A DNA stretch of 64,000 nt from Chaetoderma sp. LZ-2023a (GCA_034401795.1 CM067366.1:67168014-67232013); one strand, 5' to 3'. Counted from the first letter of the stretch, positions 46,984 through 57,285 are shown. Notes: generated by a model from the sequence alone, not told the origin. Numbers and translations: made by a program.

Positions 46984-46989
46984 AATGGA
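46984..46989. repeat. Polinton target-site duplication, right
   Basis: AATGGA, identical to 29945-29950. Confidence 0.9.
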
Positions 46990-46991
46990 AG

Positions 46992-47360
46992 TAACCGGTT
47001 TTAGCGATGCCCCGACCATCTTTATCTAAGCTTCGCCCACACTTCTCCCGTGTTTGGGCTCGATCGATTCCTGCACACTCTGACTATCAATTTCCAAAAA
47101 ACTAAACTGGTAAGCTGTTGACTATTTTGAAACTAATTTGACTGGGGGCTGTTGCTGTCACTGGTAGCAACAGCGCTCAGTTAAATTTAATTTCAAAATA
47201 TTCAATAGCATATTTATTATATAGTAAAGATATATAATTCATACAACAATGTTTAGTCCGTCATCAAGTAAGCGTTCGTCATGAACATGACGTAATTTAT
47301 TATGATGTCATGCTATACGTCACGTTCATTATGACGTCATATGATTGATGGATAAACAGG
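46992..47360 (-). repeat. CRE-rich foldback repeat, R orientation
   Basis: Starts GGTTTTAGCGATGCCCCGAC only a few bases right of the Polinton. It contains GACTATCAATTTCC, the hairpin arms around TTTTGAAACTAATTTGACTG (47127) and its complement (47176-47205), TAGTAAAGATATATAATTCA, and ends with ATTATGACGTCATATGAT near 47345. Confidence 0.8.
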
Positions 47361-47439
47361 AATCCTCCAGTGCTGCCCCATCAGAAAGCTGCGTGTGTGA
47401 TCTTCATTGAAGACAATAGACCTGTCCACTCTATCTATC

Positions 47440-47755
47440 CATGACATGATGTCATAATTAACTACGTGCTGTGTAGAATGACATCACAATCAATGGCGTG
47501 ATTATATGACGTAGATAAGTACGTCACGAACCCATAATTGAAGACGGACTATGTGTTGTTGTACGAATTGTATGTCTACCATTTAATAAACATTCTACAA
47601 CAGCACCCAATCAAATTAGTCTCAGAATGTTTAACAGCTAACGTGTACAGTCTTTTGGAAATTGATAGTCAGGGAGTTCGGGGATCGATCCCAACACGAT
47701 CCAGGTATGGGTGGAGCTAGTTAGAGGTGAGCGTGGCATGGCTAAAACTGGAAAG
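47440..47755 (+). repeat. CRE-rich foldback repeat, F orientation
   Basis: ATGATGTCATAATTAACTAC at the left, GTTGTTGTACGAATTGTATG (47555), CAGCACCCAATCAAATTAGT, GGAAATTGATAGTCAGGGAG and ATGGCTAAAACTGG at the right end. The left hairpin arm is deleted, so it cannot fold alone. Confidence 0.75.
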
Positions 47756-48609
47756 GTTCATTGAAACTGCACAAAGTCAGTTGTCACATAGAAGTCTTTT
47801 ACCTATTCCTCAAGATGATGATTATTTTTAATAGATATGGTAGATTCGAATCTTCATCTGTACCTAGAATCAGATAGTTGATTTTATTACCTGACATCAT
47901 CAATTACATTTTAGGAAATTCATGATCTGCCTGAATAGATATCAGACATTATCGTTGATTTTTAAATATCTCATTTTTGGTGTATATCATTTAAAGGAAA
48001 GGACAAGGGAACTAAAAAATGCTCTTGAATGATAGATTTAGATAATAATCAACCTCATATAATCACAGTTATATTCGTGTTAAACTGATTAGACATTAGG
48101 CCTACTTCCTACAGTTAAAATAATGTCTAATCTTAAAATAATTAGACTGAAAGCCGTTTTGTCCAGAGACAGGATCTGCATTCAGTTACACGAATTTCAA
48201 AATATTCAGTAGATGCATCATGTTGCGACCTTCGAAAACAGCAGTGTATTTTAAAATCATTTTGACCGAAACATGTTGCTTCCACCAGAAACAGTGACTT
48301 TCAAATATAATATTTTCCAAAGAATCAATAGTCAATTAAAGGTAGCGAGTTAATCGCTCTACATGGGCGCCGATAGAGTATACTATTCATATCGCTTACG
48401 AAACCATATTCAGGTTTACTCTTGTTTTATTCGAGTACGCGTTATACCTGTATATTAATAAATGCTTTTCCTCAAATAATCCCGAATCATTTCCATTTTT
48501 TTACCCGTGGTAGTTTATTTAATATTGTATGAAATTACCAATAAACATCATTAGTTATTTCCCTTTTCACTTCCTTTAACGATATGTTGTGTTTTCTGTT
48601 CACTACCAG
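47756..48609 (+). other. Intron 1, 3' part, no other feature
   Basis: AT-rich intron sequence with no recognised repeat. It ends at the acceptor TTCTGTTCACTACCAG (48609) of exon 2. Confidence 0.6.
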
Positions 48610-48834
48610 AGCCTCATTTGCCCTCTCTCCAGTTGTACCAGGCACTGCAACTGAGCGTCCTATCCTGGTGTATGAATTGTTGCATAAATATTTCGAAGCA
48701 AGAGAAGCTGTTATCAGCAATATTACGCTGATGAGTGAGTATATGGATGAATACAGCTACATGATGCCAGAAGAATTAACACTAGGTGATATTTATGGTT
48801 CCCATGGTCACCAACGAAAGGATTTTCTCATCAG
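48610..48834 (+). CDS. DEG/ENaC channel, exon 2: extracellular domain
   Basis: 225 bases, phase 2 to phase 2. The acceptor CTACCAG|A completes the codon left by exon 1, giving CNQNFVRASFAL. The peptide continues to LVYELLHKYFEAREA, MMPEELTLGDIYGSHGHQRKDFLIR. The segment before the second conserved cysteine is where ASIC-type channels have the '...LADMLxxC' block, here DIYGSHGHQRKDFLIRC across the junction. The donor is ATCAG|GTAAAC. The region corresponds to the finger/beta-ball part after TM1. A foldback repeat begins about 50 bases beyond the donor. Confidence 0.87.
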
Positions 48835-48882
48835 GTAAACAAACGTACATGTATGTGAAAATAGAGGGATCTATTTCTATCT

Positions 48883-49140
48883 ATGCCCCACCCATTTTTA
48901 GCCAAGCTCCGCCCACGCTTTGCGCGTGTTGGGATCGATTTATATAGTTTGAACACTGAATTCTCAGAATCCTAATTTAAAGGTAACTATATACGTAAGC
49001 TGGTACATATTTTGAAACTAATTTAACTGGGTATTGTTGATGCCTATGGCAGCAACAGCGCACAGTCAAATTAGCTTCAAAATATTCAATCAATTATTTT
49101 ATTAAATATTAAATCCATTAAAGGCAAACAATTTGTACAC
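48883..49140 (-). repeat. CRE-rich foldback repeat, R orientation
   Basis: Begins CTATGCCCCACCCATTTTTA and contains TTTTGAAACTAATTTAACTG (49009) and CAGTCAAATTAGCTTCAAAA (49061). It starts about 50 bases after exon 2. With the F copy at 47440-47755 it forms an inverted pair around exon 2. Confidence 0.8.
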
Positions 49141-50085
49141 TTGACGAACTTTTCCAGCCTTATGGCGGAATATTGTCTGCCAATTATATTTGTGACATCA
49201 ACCACATGCCTATGTGGCATAATAGATTGTGATGTCAATAATTTAGTGACAGATTGGATTCATCCATTGGACTGCACGAAATGTGATTGGATTGGATGCG
49301 CTGGATTGCAATGTATTACAAGTGAAAGGAATGGAATTAAAAACCGTATTACCTTAATGATGTAGATGGAATTGTTGTCGTAGGATAGGTAATCAAGTCA
49401 AGAAATCTGCCTGATCACTCCCATAGTATGAACATTCAATGCCCCATGTTCAATTATCTTAACAGTGCGTAGATTCTACAAGTAAGAGGTTGTTATAAAT
49501 ATTCCTGGGTGGAAATATTACTAACTGCATTTAATCTACAATGTGAACAGGCATCGCTACATGAATATTCCACATTTCCTAACTTGACAATCTATCGTGA
49601 GAAAAAGAATTGTTTTTTTGTATTACATATTAAAAAATGTTCTCAAGATAGTGTGTCAAGTAAGGAACCGCGGTATGGTATATGCTAATTGGTTAATGTG
49701 GATCGGCTGAATGATATATCGATTTATTATTAATAAATTATCAGGAGTCCATGTCAGCGTCATATACGGTATCTTCGTCCATTATACTGTAGGCTACATG
49801 TACTCGCTCCCAGCAAATGCAAAGAGAAGCAATTTGCACTGCAGGACATGTATGACGAAAACAGAGGTAATATCAGTAACGGCAGGTTACTGTGCCCGTA
49901 CTGAAACAATACCGAGCCGCGTACCCGGTATTGGCACAGTACCGGCCATGTAGTCTGCATTAGTTTAAAACCAACATATGCTATTCAAATATTATTACCC
50001 GTACAAATGTGTTAATCGCTATGTCAACAGCAAATCGGAATGTCTTAAAGTAATCTGAGTTGTTGTGCTGGCTCGTTCCACACAG
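49141..50085 (+). other. Intron 2, no other gene
   Basis: Noncoding. Near 49913-49945 lies CCCGGTATTGGCACAGTACC, the complement of a similar motif at 28295-28316 (CCGGTACTGGGCCAATACCG), suggesting a further dispersed repeat. The acceptor is CGTTCCACACAG at 50085. Confidence 0.5.
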
Positions 50086-50204
50086 GTGCACATTCAAAGG
50101 GTTACCTTGTAAAGAGGAATGGTTTAAAGATGTCTTCACTGATGCTGGTCTCTGCTTTACTTTCAACTCTGACGATGCCAATGCACTGCATACAGAATTA
50201 CATG
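50086..50204 (+). CDS. DEG/ENaC channel, exon 3: extracellular cysteine block
   Basis: 119 bases. CACACAG|G joins exon 2 in phase to give RCTFKGLPCKEEWFKDVFTD AGLCFTFNS. The pattern C-x-F-x-G-x-x-C ... G-x-C-(Y/F)-T-F-N-S is one of the most conserved extracellular blocks of ASIC/degenerin channels. The exon ends ELHG with donor TACATG|GTATAT, leaving one base (phase 1). Open reading continues past the donor into the intron, but family similarity stops there and resumes in exon 4. A half foldback repeat starts about 80 bases downstream. Confidence 0.9.
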
Positions 50205-50396
50205 GTATATATGGAAAACATTTTATAACACTTTGTTCTATGAATTCCCAGGACATCAATTCCAGTGATACTCTACAAATAAGTTGTTAAATATTTTGAA
50301 CCTATTTTGACAGGAGCATGTTATTTCCATATGTTGAACAAACTTGGGGGGGGGGGTGTGCACGTGCCCCCGAGTGCCCCCTGGATCCGCCAATGA
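50205..50396 (+). other. Intron 3 start with partial foldback arm and G tract
   Basis: GTTAAATATTTTGAACCTAT near 50285 matches one hairpin arm of the CRE-rich family. A run of 12 G lies at 50346-50357. Confidence 0.6.
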
Positions 50397-50400
50397 AGAT

Positions 50401-50541
50401 ACTTATAGAAGTATGAAAGATTTTTTGGCGTTTGACTATTCGGTTTCAAAAGGTCAACAGTCCATTTATCCATCGACGGGACTGTTGACTTTTTGAAACC
50501 GAAAAGCCAAATACCAGAAAATCTTTCATACTTCTATAAGT
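50401..50541. repeat. Long foldback hairpin
   Basis: Arm 50401-50463 (ACTTATAGAAGTATGAAAGA...) and complementary arm 50479-50541, about 60 bases each with few mismatches, and a 15-base loop. It differs in sequence from the CRE-rich hairpins, but the following sequence (TATTCTGCTGAATATTTATT) and CRE block belong to that family, so it may be a variant core. Confidence 0.85.
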
Positions 50542-50544
50542 AAC

Positions 50545-50716
50545 ATATTCTGCTGAATATTTATTATACTGTAAACCTGCATCTGGTATGAGGAGTCTAT
50601 TGGGATGTAATGAATTTGCATAATCTCCCGAATTTATGCACCGAGACTTCTGTTGGAAATTGGCTTTTCCACTGTATCCATCCATCATATGACGTCATAA
50701 ACAACTACGTGACGTA
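50545..50716 (+). repeat. CRE-rich foldback repeat, left part split by an insertion
   Basis: Ends ATATGACGTCATAAACAACT and ACGTGACGTA. The expected continuation TATAGAATGACATCACAATC is found at 53616, so the element 50717-53610 interrupts this copy. Confidence 0.75.
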
Positions 50717-51099
50717 AGTAGTTAGTGGGCTTCGGTAAACAGGGGTGGGGGTGTTCTATTGGTCCTTTCTATAAACGGGGATGGGGTGGGGGTGGGTTCT
50801 ATTGGTCAGGTCGATAAACGGGATGGGGAAATCTGATAAACGGTACAGGAAATCCTGTGAACGGGGAACCGGAAATCTGGCACCAGGAACCGGAAACATC
50901 ACTTCCGGATTGGAAATGCTCACTTCCGGAGTGGAAACGCCCACTTCCGGACTGGAAATGACCGGAACCCCCACTTCCGGACCGGAAACATCCATGTCCG
51001 GACCACAAATACCTATTCCTGAACCAGAAACGCCACTTCCGGAATGGAAATGCCACTTCCGGTACCGGAAACGCCACTTCCGGACCGTAAACGCCCACT

Positions 51100-51690
51100 T
51101 CTAATGGTCAGTGCAGTGTCTTTTATAAAGAATTATATTGTATTTCAATCTTTAGTGGTATTAAATGATGGTATTTGCTTAATCATTTATTAATTTGTTG
51201 TAGAAGGTTACCATGTATCAGCTCTGTACATGTTTGGTAATTTGAATACAATTTAACTGAAACTCATTGGATGTTTAGTCACCAAGAACATTCGATCATG
51301 CTGTTTTCAAAATATTTGTCAGATACATAGCTATAACTCATGAAACATAACATGTTAGACTAATAAACAGATTCAGGCAGCAGCCAAATAGCTACACTTT
51401 CTTATTTATATCCACGTTATGAATGAATTAGTGTTATGAATGAAATATCTCAAATAGGCTCGTTAACTGTCCTTGTATTCTGTTGGACTTCCTTATTACA
51501 TTACATTATGAATGACATACCTGATAACACCAGATAACTTTAGCTGATGAATTTGTTCAGACACCATTATTTACTAAGTCATAAATCTTAACCTATTACA
51601 TATTTTGAGGTCACTTTGGCTGAAGGCTGTTGGTGCCTAAGTGATCTACAATTTTGAGTAACATTGTTTTCAGATTATTCGGCAGGTCCA
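51100..51690 (+). repeat. Internal direct repeat 1 of the TIR element
   Basis: Begins TTCTAATGGTCAGTGCAGTG and matches 52016-52652 over its length with few substitutions. The second copy has an extra 37-base tandem duplication (GTTGGATACTTTGAATACAA twice, near 52163 and 52192). Confidence 0.85.
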
Positions 51691-52015
51691 GGCCTCCTCT
51701 ACTTTTTGGATGTTAGAAAATAAACCATATATCCAATTATTATTAACTGTCTGTCTCATGAGTTCTTATAGACAACATTTTCCATGAGGTATAGCACTTA
51801 TCAAGTAGAATATTTAAATAATAATTTTACAGAAAGTTGTTGATGGTTAGATCACCATAATTTTTCAATACAATTGTTTTCATGATATATAGCAGTTCCA
51901 GAATTATTGCGCATTGTATCTATTACACGGTAGACTGAAACCGTTGGGGTGCTAACCTTTTGACCAGTAGAGCCAACATACGAGAATAATAATTTATTAT
52001 TTGAGAAAACATAGT

Positions 52016-52652
52016 TTCTAATGGTCAGTACAGTGTCTTTTATAAAGAATTATATTGCATTTCAATCTTTAGTGGTATTAAATGATAGTATTTGCATAAT
52101 CATTTATTAATTAATTTGTTGTAGAAGGTTACCGTGTGTTAGCTCTGTACATGTTGGATACTTTGAATACAATTTAACGGAAACTTGTACGTGTTGGATA
52201 CTTTGAATACAATTTAACGGAAACTTGTTGGATGTTTAGTCACCAAGAACCTTCGGTCACATTGTTTTCAAAATATTTGTCAGATACATAGCTATACCTC
52301 ATGAAACATAACATGTTCGACTAATAAACAGATTCAGGCAGCAGCCAAATAGCTACACTTTCTTATTTATATTTACGCTATGAATGAATTAGTGTTGTGA
52401 ATGAAATATCTCAAACAGGTTCATTAACTGTCCTTGTATTCTGTTGGACTTCCTTATTACATTACATTATGAATGGCATACCTGATAACACTGGATAACT
52501 GTTTAACTGATGAATTTGTTCAGACACCATTATTTACGAAGTCATAAATCTGAACTTATTACATATTTTGAGGTCACTTTGGCTGAAGGCCGTTGGTGCC
52601 TAAATGATCTGCAATTTTGAGTAACATTGTTTTCAGATTATTCAGCAGGTCC
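52016..52652 (+). repeat. Internal direct repeat 2 of the TIR element
   Basis: Second copy of 51100-51690, about 920 bases further on. Landmarks TTCAGGCAGCAGCCAAATAG and TTGAGTAACATTGTTTTCAG are present in both. Confidence 0.85.
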
Positions 52653-53610
52653 AGAATTATTTCTCCATCACTATGATTACCCAGTAATTTCTATCATCCA
52701 GACAGCTAGATAAAGACCATGAATATGCTTGTAAAAGTACAGGGTATGATTCGCTGATTATTCGATCATATGGATTATTACATTCGAAGCTAATTAAACA
52801 CATACTGTTCACTTAGTGTATGTTTTACAATACAGTAAAACCTATCTATTATGTTCACGTGCTTTTTGAGACCAAAAGATGGTGATTCAATACAGTAAAA
52901 CTGTGTCTATTGTGACCACCTGCTTTTTGAGACCAGAAGATAGTGGTTCTGTAAGACAGGCAGTCATAAGACCATAAATCTTAAGCTTCATACCTCTTCT
53001 GGTCTAAAATGTTTTCTTAAAGCAACTCTGACGATTAAAAACCTTTTTTGAGAATCTTTCCTTGAAAATGACTGATTCGTTTCTAAATTGTTTCAACTTT
53101 CATAAAAAGTGATAAAATACATAATCAGCATAGATTTACACTCGCATTCACCTTTTGATATTAGTTTCCGGTCTTGAAGTGATCTTATCACACTGGGAAT
53201 GGATGTGGTCCCTAGCTTCTGCAGGAAGGATGTGTAACAGATTCAAGTGCAGTTTCCAGTCCGGGGGTGGGCGTTTCCAGTCCGGAAGTGGTGTTTCCAG
53301 TACCGGAAATTTATGGTACCGGAAGTGGCGTTTCCGGTCCGGAAATAGGCATTTCAGGTCCGGAAATGGACATTTCCTGTCCAGAAGTGGGGTTTCTGGT
53401 CATTTCCAGTCCGGAGGTGGGAATTTCCGGTTCAGAAGTTGGCATTTCCGGTCCGGAAGTAGTGTTCCCGGTTCCAGTTGGCGTATTTCCAGTTCCCCGT
53501 TCATAGGATTACCTGTCCCGTTTATCGGATTTCTCCTACCCATTTATCGGCCTGACCAAGGCCCAATAGAACTGCCCCCCCCACCCCGTTTACAGAAGCC
53601 CAATAATCAC

Positions 53611-53943
53611 TGACGTATAGAATGACATCACAATCAATGACGTTATTATGACATCATGAATAACATAGATAAGTACATCACAAATGCATATTTGAGGACG
53701 GACTATGCGTTGTTGTACGAATCGTATGTCTTTACTGTTTAAAAATATCCTGTTGATTATTTTGAAACTAATTGGACTGGGCACTGTTGCTGCGATAGGC
53801 GGCAACAGCACCCAGTCAAATTAGTTTCAAAATATTTACCAGCTTATCTGTATAGTTTTCTGGAAATTGATAGTCAGGGAGTTACGGTATCGATTAAGGA
53901 TTCCCCAACATGATGAAGTGTGGGCGGAGCTTAGCTAGTGATG
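53611..53943 (+). repeat. CRE-rich foldback repeat, right part (F orientation)
   Basis: Continues the copy split by the TIR element: TGACGTATAGAATGACATCA, GTTGTTGTACGAATCGTATG, hairpin arms TTTTGAAACTAATTGGACTG (53760) and CAGTCAAATTAGTTTCAAAA (53813), GGAAATTGATAGTCAGGGAG, and the terminal GTGTGGGCGGAGCTTAGCTA. Confidence 0.85.
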
Positions 53944-54081
53944 AGCGGGTAATAGCTAACACTGGGAGCGGGTAATAGCTAACACTGGGAGCGGGTAATA
54001 GCTAACACTGGGAGCGGGTAATAGCTAACACTGGGAGAGGGTAATAGCTAACACTGGGAGCGGGTAATAGCTAACACTGGA
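53944..54081 (+). repeat. 23-bp tandem repeat, six units
   Basis: Six head-to-tail units AGCGGGTAATAGCTAACACT(GGG), with one C-to-A change in unit five. The unit equals the last bases of the neighbouring foldback repeat (compare GGGGCATAGCTAAACCTGG at 56657), so the array arose by amplification of the repeat's end. Confidence 0.95.
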
Positions 54082-54274
54082 ATGGCCGATTGAATTATAT
54101 GAAGACTATTTAATAGACACCTTTCATGATCATTGCATGAGTCCTTTTAGCATATTAGATGGCATTAAATTATATTGTTCTTATCATCGAAAACATAATC
54201 CATACACTAATATTTAGTTAACGCTTCTTATGCCAATAGCAACTCAAAATACTCACAGCGTGACATATATTAAT

Positions 54275-54665
54275 TAACCCTTTAATGGTCAAGATCTCTC
54301 AAGAAAGTTGTTCTTTTTGCTCAGTGAATGTCCCTTTGGCGGCGAATAGAGGACTGTTTTTGTGCATTTACCAGTGGTATTTACAGAAATAGGTTTCTGA
54401 AGAAATCGTTTTGGCCAGAATGACGATGAATGAGTTAATGATCAAGAAAATCCAAAAACATTTCTTAGTCATGGTCTATTTACAGATCAAATGAAGACTA
54501 TTTTCGAAATTTACGACCAGAATGACTAACAGTCGATTACCGAACCAGTCATTCCTATAGTAAATTTTCAAAAACAGTCTTCCTGGCCTGCAAATGGAGA
54601 TTCCTCGAGAAAACTGCAGATGCCATTTGAGCCGGACTGGACTTTAAATTGTTACGTTGACACAA
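54275..54665. repeat. Dispersed palindromic repeat 2, copy 4
   Basis: Starts TTTAATGGTCAAGATCTCTC and ends TTTAAATTGTTACGTTGACA, matching the copy at 27065-27450. It lies about 45 bases upstream of exon 4. Confidence 0.6.
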
Positions 54666-54711
54666 GAGGTGTTAATAGATATATATTGTTGTTATAATGA
54701 TTTTTAAACAG

Positions 54712-54896
54712 GTCATCGTGGTGGGTTACAAATGGAGCTAAATTATGAAACCCACGAATATTTGCATAGTGTTACGGCAAATCATGGGGCCATCATCCTG
54801 ATCCATGATCAAGCAGAGAGCTCCAGACTCGTTAGAAACAAGGGCATCACGATTCCTGCAGGCATTTCTGTCTCTGTCGGATTGTCAGTCTCGAAT
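54712..54896 (+). CDS. DEG/ENaC channel, exon 4: palm/beta-ball core
   Basis: 185 bases, acceptor TTTTTAAACAG|GT, donor TCGAAT|GTGAGT, phase 1 to phase 0. Encodes GLQMELNYETHEYLHSV, then ILIHDQAESSRLVRNKGITI and PAGISVSVGLSVS. These match the ASIC-family order 'GL-L-L-N...EY', 'V-IHDQ-E-P' and 'vPPG...': the IHDQ block is diagnostic for the palm domain. Reading stays open past the donor into the intron, but the following residues are not family-like. Confidence 0.92.
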
Positions 54897-55182
54897 GTGA
54901 GTATCGATGACGGCAATAACAGTGGTGTCGGGCCGACTGTCGAATTTATCTAAGCAATACGGTTAATCACAACTTACTACAACGTAGTTATGTGGCAGTG
55001 ATGGGTGCTGGCTAGTGTAGAGAGAATGCGTTCGTCTGTGGGCTCAGGGTCCTCCCGAGATAATTTTTGATATATAGATTCTCGCAGATGTCATCTCCTG
55101 CACTACTTTCTGGGTGTAAATAAGGACCAGGACGAATTTAAGACTCAGAGGCACAAGGGAGCCATGTGCAAATTTCTTACAC

Positions 55183-55227
<45 letters not shown>

Positions 55228-56029
55228 TGCGTGTGTATGTTGGGGTGGGGGGGGGGGCACTCAGAGATGTGGTTAGAATCGCGAGAAAGATAGGATCCCG
55301 GGTCACCACCGTTCAGCCATAATGCGGCTGGAGCCCATGAGGTCAGAGGACTGATTAGGCTACATGTGATTTATCCAGCGGCGTAGCACGCTAACGACTT
55401 TCCACTCCCGCCATAAAGACATTACAAAGCGGGTCAGAGACTGAACTGTTGCTTTCTTCTACTTTTAGCTAGTCTGGTTCGAGAAATTGCATGAATAAAT
55501 GATAAAATTTAATAACTAAAATTGAATTTAGCAGCAGCCAACTGATGGTCTATATTTGCCTGCGGAAATGCGGGAGTTATCATCTGAGAGCATCCAGATT
55601 TCACAATATTCCTAGAGAGGTCCATGGGGCTCCCATTTAGTTTCGTTTTTTCCCACATCCCGAAAATAGTCTTTGCGCCCCGCCGTGCTAATTGCTTAAA
55701 GAATTTTTAGCCAACTGATGGCCCATATTTACCCCCTGCAAATGTAGGAGATGCCATCTCACGACCAAATGATGACGTCACAAACACGTACTTATTAATA
55801 ACGCAAAATACACATTTCCGGGTTGCGAATCACGCACTGTGACGTCATACTTAACAAGACCATAATCTGTCTAAATGTTCATGAGAACACGATATTAATG
55901 ATCATGTTTATGGCATGACCAGATTTCAGTGCTAGAAAGCAATATTTTCCAGACTTGTACGGACACTGACAATATATGTCCACATTTTATCCAGTTGCCC
56001 TTCCTTGATAATGGAGGATTCAAGTTTAT
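54897..56029 (+). other. Intron 4, 5' part
   Basis: Contains (GT)n and (GTGC)n at 55183-55237 and a G-rich run near 55238-55257. TGACGTCA motifs occur at about 55785 and 55839. No coding signal. Confidence 0.6.
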
Positions 56030-56680
56030 GCATTGAATCATATGACGTCATAATCAACTACGTGACGTGTAGGATGACATCATAATCAATCACGTCATGA
56101 ATGACGTAGCCACGTTTGTCATGAAACTTTGGAACGACCTTCCATCCAACATTCAAAACAGCAACAATGTTGAGGCTTTCAAAACTCTTCTAAAAACCCA
56201 TTTGTTCCAAAAAGCATATTTCACTATTTTAAATTAGCTTTAACTTTTGTAAAGCGCCTTTGGGCAGTTAATTCTGGAATTGGCGCTATATAAATGCATA
56301 CATACATACATACATACATACATACATACATACATACATACATACATACATACATACATACATGAACATTTAATTGCAATCTAAAAAAAATCTGGAGCCG
56401 TGGATTCATGCTGAGAATTCTCTTCTCGATCTCGTATCGAAGGAGATCTAGTGAAATACGAATGACTTAATTGATGACGGACTAAGCGTTGTTGTACGAA
56501 TTGTATGTCTTTACTATTTAATAAACATGTTCTTGAATGGTTTGAAACCAATTTCACTGGGCGCTGTGTTTTTCTGGAAATTGTTAGTCAGGGAGTTCAG
56601 GGATCAATCGATCCCAACACGGGTGCAGTGTGAGTCGCGCTTATCGAAAGATGGGTGGGGCATAGCTAAACCTGGACTTC
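56030..56680 (+). repeat. CRE-rich foldback repeat (F), interrupted by a LINE end
   Basis: Left part 56030-56138 (ATATGACGTCATAATCAACT) and right part about 56455-56680 (GTTGTTGTACGAATTGTATG, GGTTTGAAACCAATTTCACT, GGAAATTGTTAGTCAGGGAG, GGGGCATAGCTAAACCTGG). It ends about 15-20 bases before the exon 5 border, so the repeat forms the region of the branch point and polypyrimidine tract. Confidence 0.8.
56139..56364 (+). mobile_element. 3' end of an L2-type LINE, 5'-truncated
   Basis: The + strand encodes LWNDLPSNIQNSNNVEAFKT and THLFQKAYFTILN then stop, the very C terminus of an L2/CR1-group reverse transcriptase, followed by the conserved 3' tail GTAAAGCGCCTTTGGGCA and GGCGCTATATAAATGCATAC and a (CATA)n run (56286-56364). 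It sits within a foldback repeat. Confidence 0.85.
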
Positions 56681-56691
56681 TTCATTGGCAG

Positions 56692-56854
56692 CGCACGAGT
56701 GATGGTAAGGCTCATGGTCGATGTGGGAACACTCCTCTGAAGAACTTTCCGCCTTCTCAGCGGTACCTTCGCTCAATCTGCGAGCTGGACTGTCTCACAG
56801 AGTACATCAAAGCTGAATGTGGATGCCTGGATGTCTACATGCCTGGATACATTG
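56692..56854 (+). CDS. DEG/ENaC channel, exon 5: ASC signature
   Basis: 163 bases, acceptor CTTCTTCATTGGCAG|CGC, donor TACATTG|GTATGT, phase 0 to phase 1. Encodes RCGNTPLKNFPPSQ and YLRSICELDCLTEYIKAECG C, then LDVYMPGYIG. The cysteine spacing Y-x4-C-x3-C-x8-C-x-C matches the amiloride-sensitive channel (ASC) signature with two substitutions, and YMPG is the usual sequence after it. The 5' border is set by the phase-0 end of exon 4 and the nearest strong acceptor. The upstream open frame reaches into the repeat and is not coding. Confidence 0.92.
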
Positions 56855-57002
56855 GTATGTAATTCGGTTTCCAGCCAACTTGCTACAATGCGTTGCGCTT
56901 ACTACTGTTTAGCGTTAACCAGAACTTGTACAAGGAACAGTGTTCCGGTTAACGTTATTCTGTCGTAGGCGCAATGAATTGTGGGATGTTGGCTGAAAAC
57001 CT

Positions 57003-57285
57003 GTTGTTTTATTAATCACTATAAAACCATACATTAGCGTTCAATCACTACTTGCTAAATCAATTATCTGCATTTAGCTATCAGAATAAAATTTGTATGC
57101 CTGCATACATACCTCCCCATGCCTATTCCTATTAATATGGATCCTTAACCAGGCTAATGGTTAAGTCCATCTCCAGCATAATGACAGACATAGACTGGCA
57201 CCAGTCTATAATCCCTCATAGTGACGCTTGTCACCAAGCGCGCTCGCGCATGCGCACTGGAGCCCAAATAGGAAACAGACTCACT
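57003..57285 (-). repeat. DIRS-like element, terminal inverted repeat (3' end of element)
   Basis: Starts GTTGTTTTATTAATCACTAT and is the near complement of 62546-62821 over about 270 bases (landmarks ATGCCTATTCCTATTAATAT, AGGCTAATGGTTAAGTCCAT, TGGAGCCCAAATAGGAAACA). The two repeats differ mainly at the outermost 30 bases, as in DIRS1-type elements. Confidence 0.88.

Larger units (their letters stand above)
50717..53610. mobile_element. TIR element with ACTTCCGG-array ends
   Basis: About 2.9 kb with inverted ends of roughly 370 bases (50717-51105 and 53235-53610). The outer part (TGGGCTTCGGTAAAC / GTTTACAGAAGCCCA) is followed by GATAAACGGG-type units, then about ten motif units ACTTCCGGA spaced 15-25 bases. 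The flanking TGACGTA occurs at both borders (50710-50716, 53611-53617), a 7- to 8-bp target duplication within a foldback repeat copy. The interior has a direct duplication but no transposase frame, so it is a non-autonomous element. A 7-8-bp duplication would suit hAT or similar superfamilies; the class is not proven. Confidence 0.8.

Noticed and set aside
50205..50290. Extension of exon 3 reading frame past the donor
   Set aside because: Family similarity stops at ELHG, a GTATAT donor is present, and exon 4 resumes the domain in the right phase.
50756..51110. Possible protein with repeated SGPEVG-type units on both strands
   Set aside because: Frames are open on both strands because of the ACTTCCGG array in the transposon end; the inverted partner at 53235-53610 shows it is a terminal repeat.
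53944..54081. Regular 23-bp repeats resembling a CRISPR array
   Set aside because: Units are directly adjacent with no spacers, and the host is a eukaryote.
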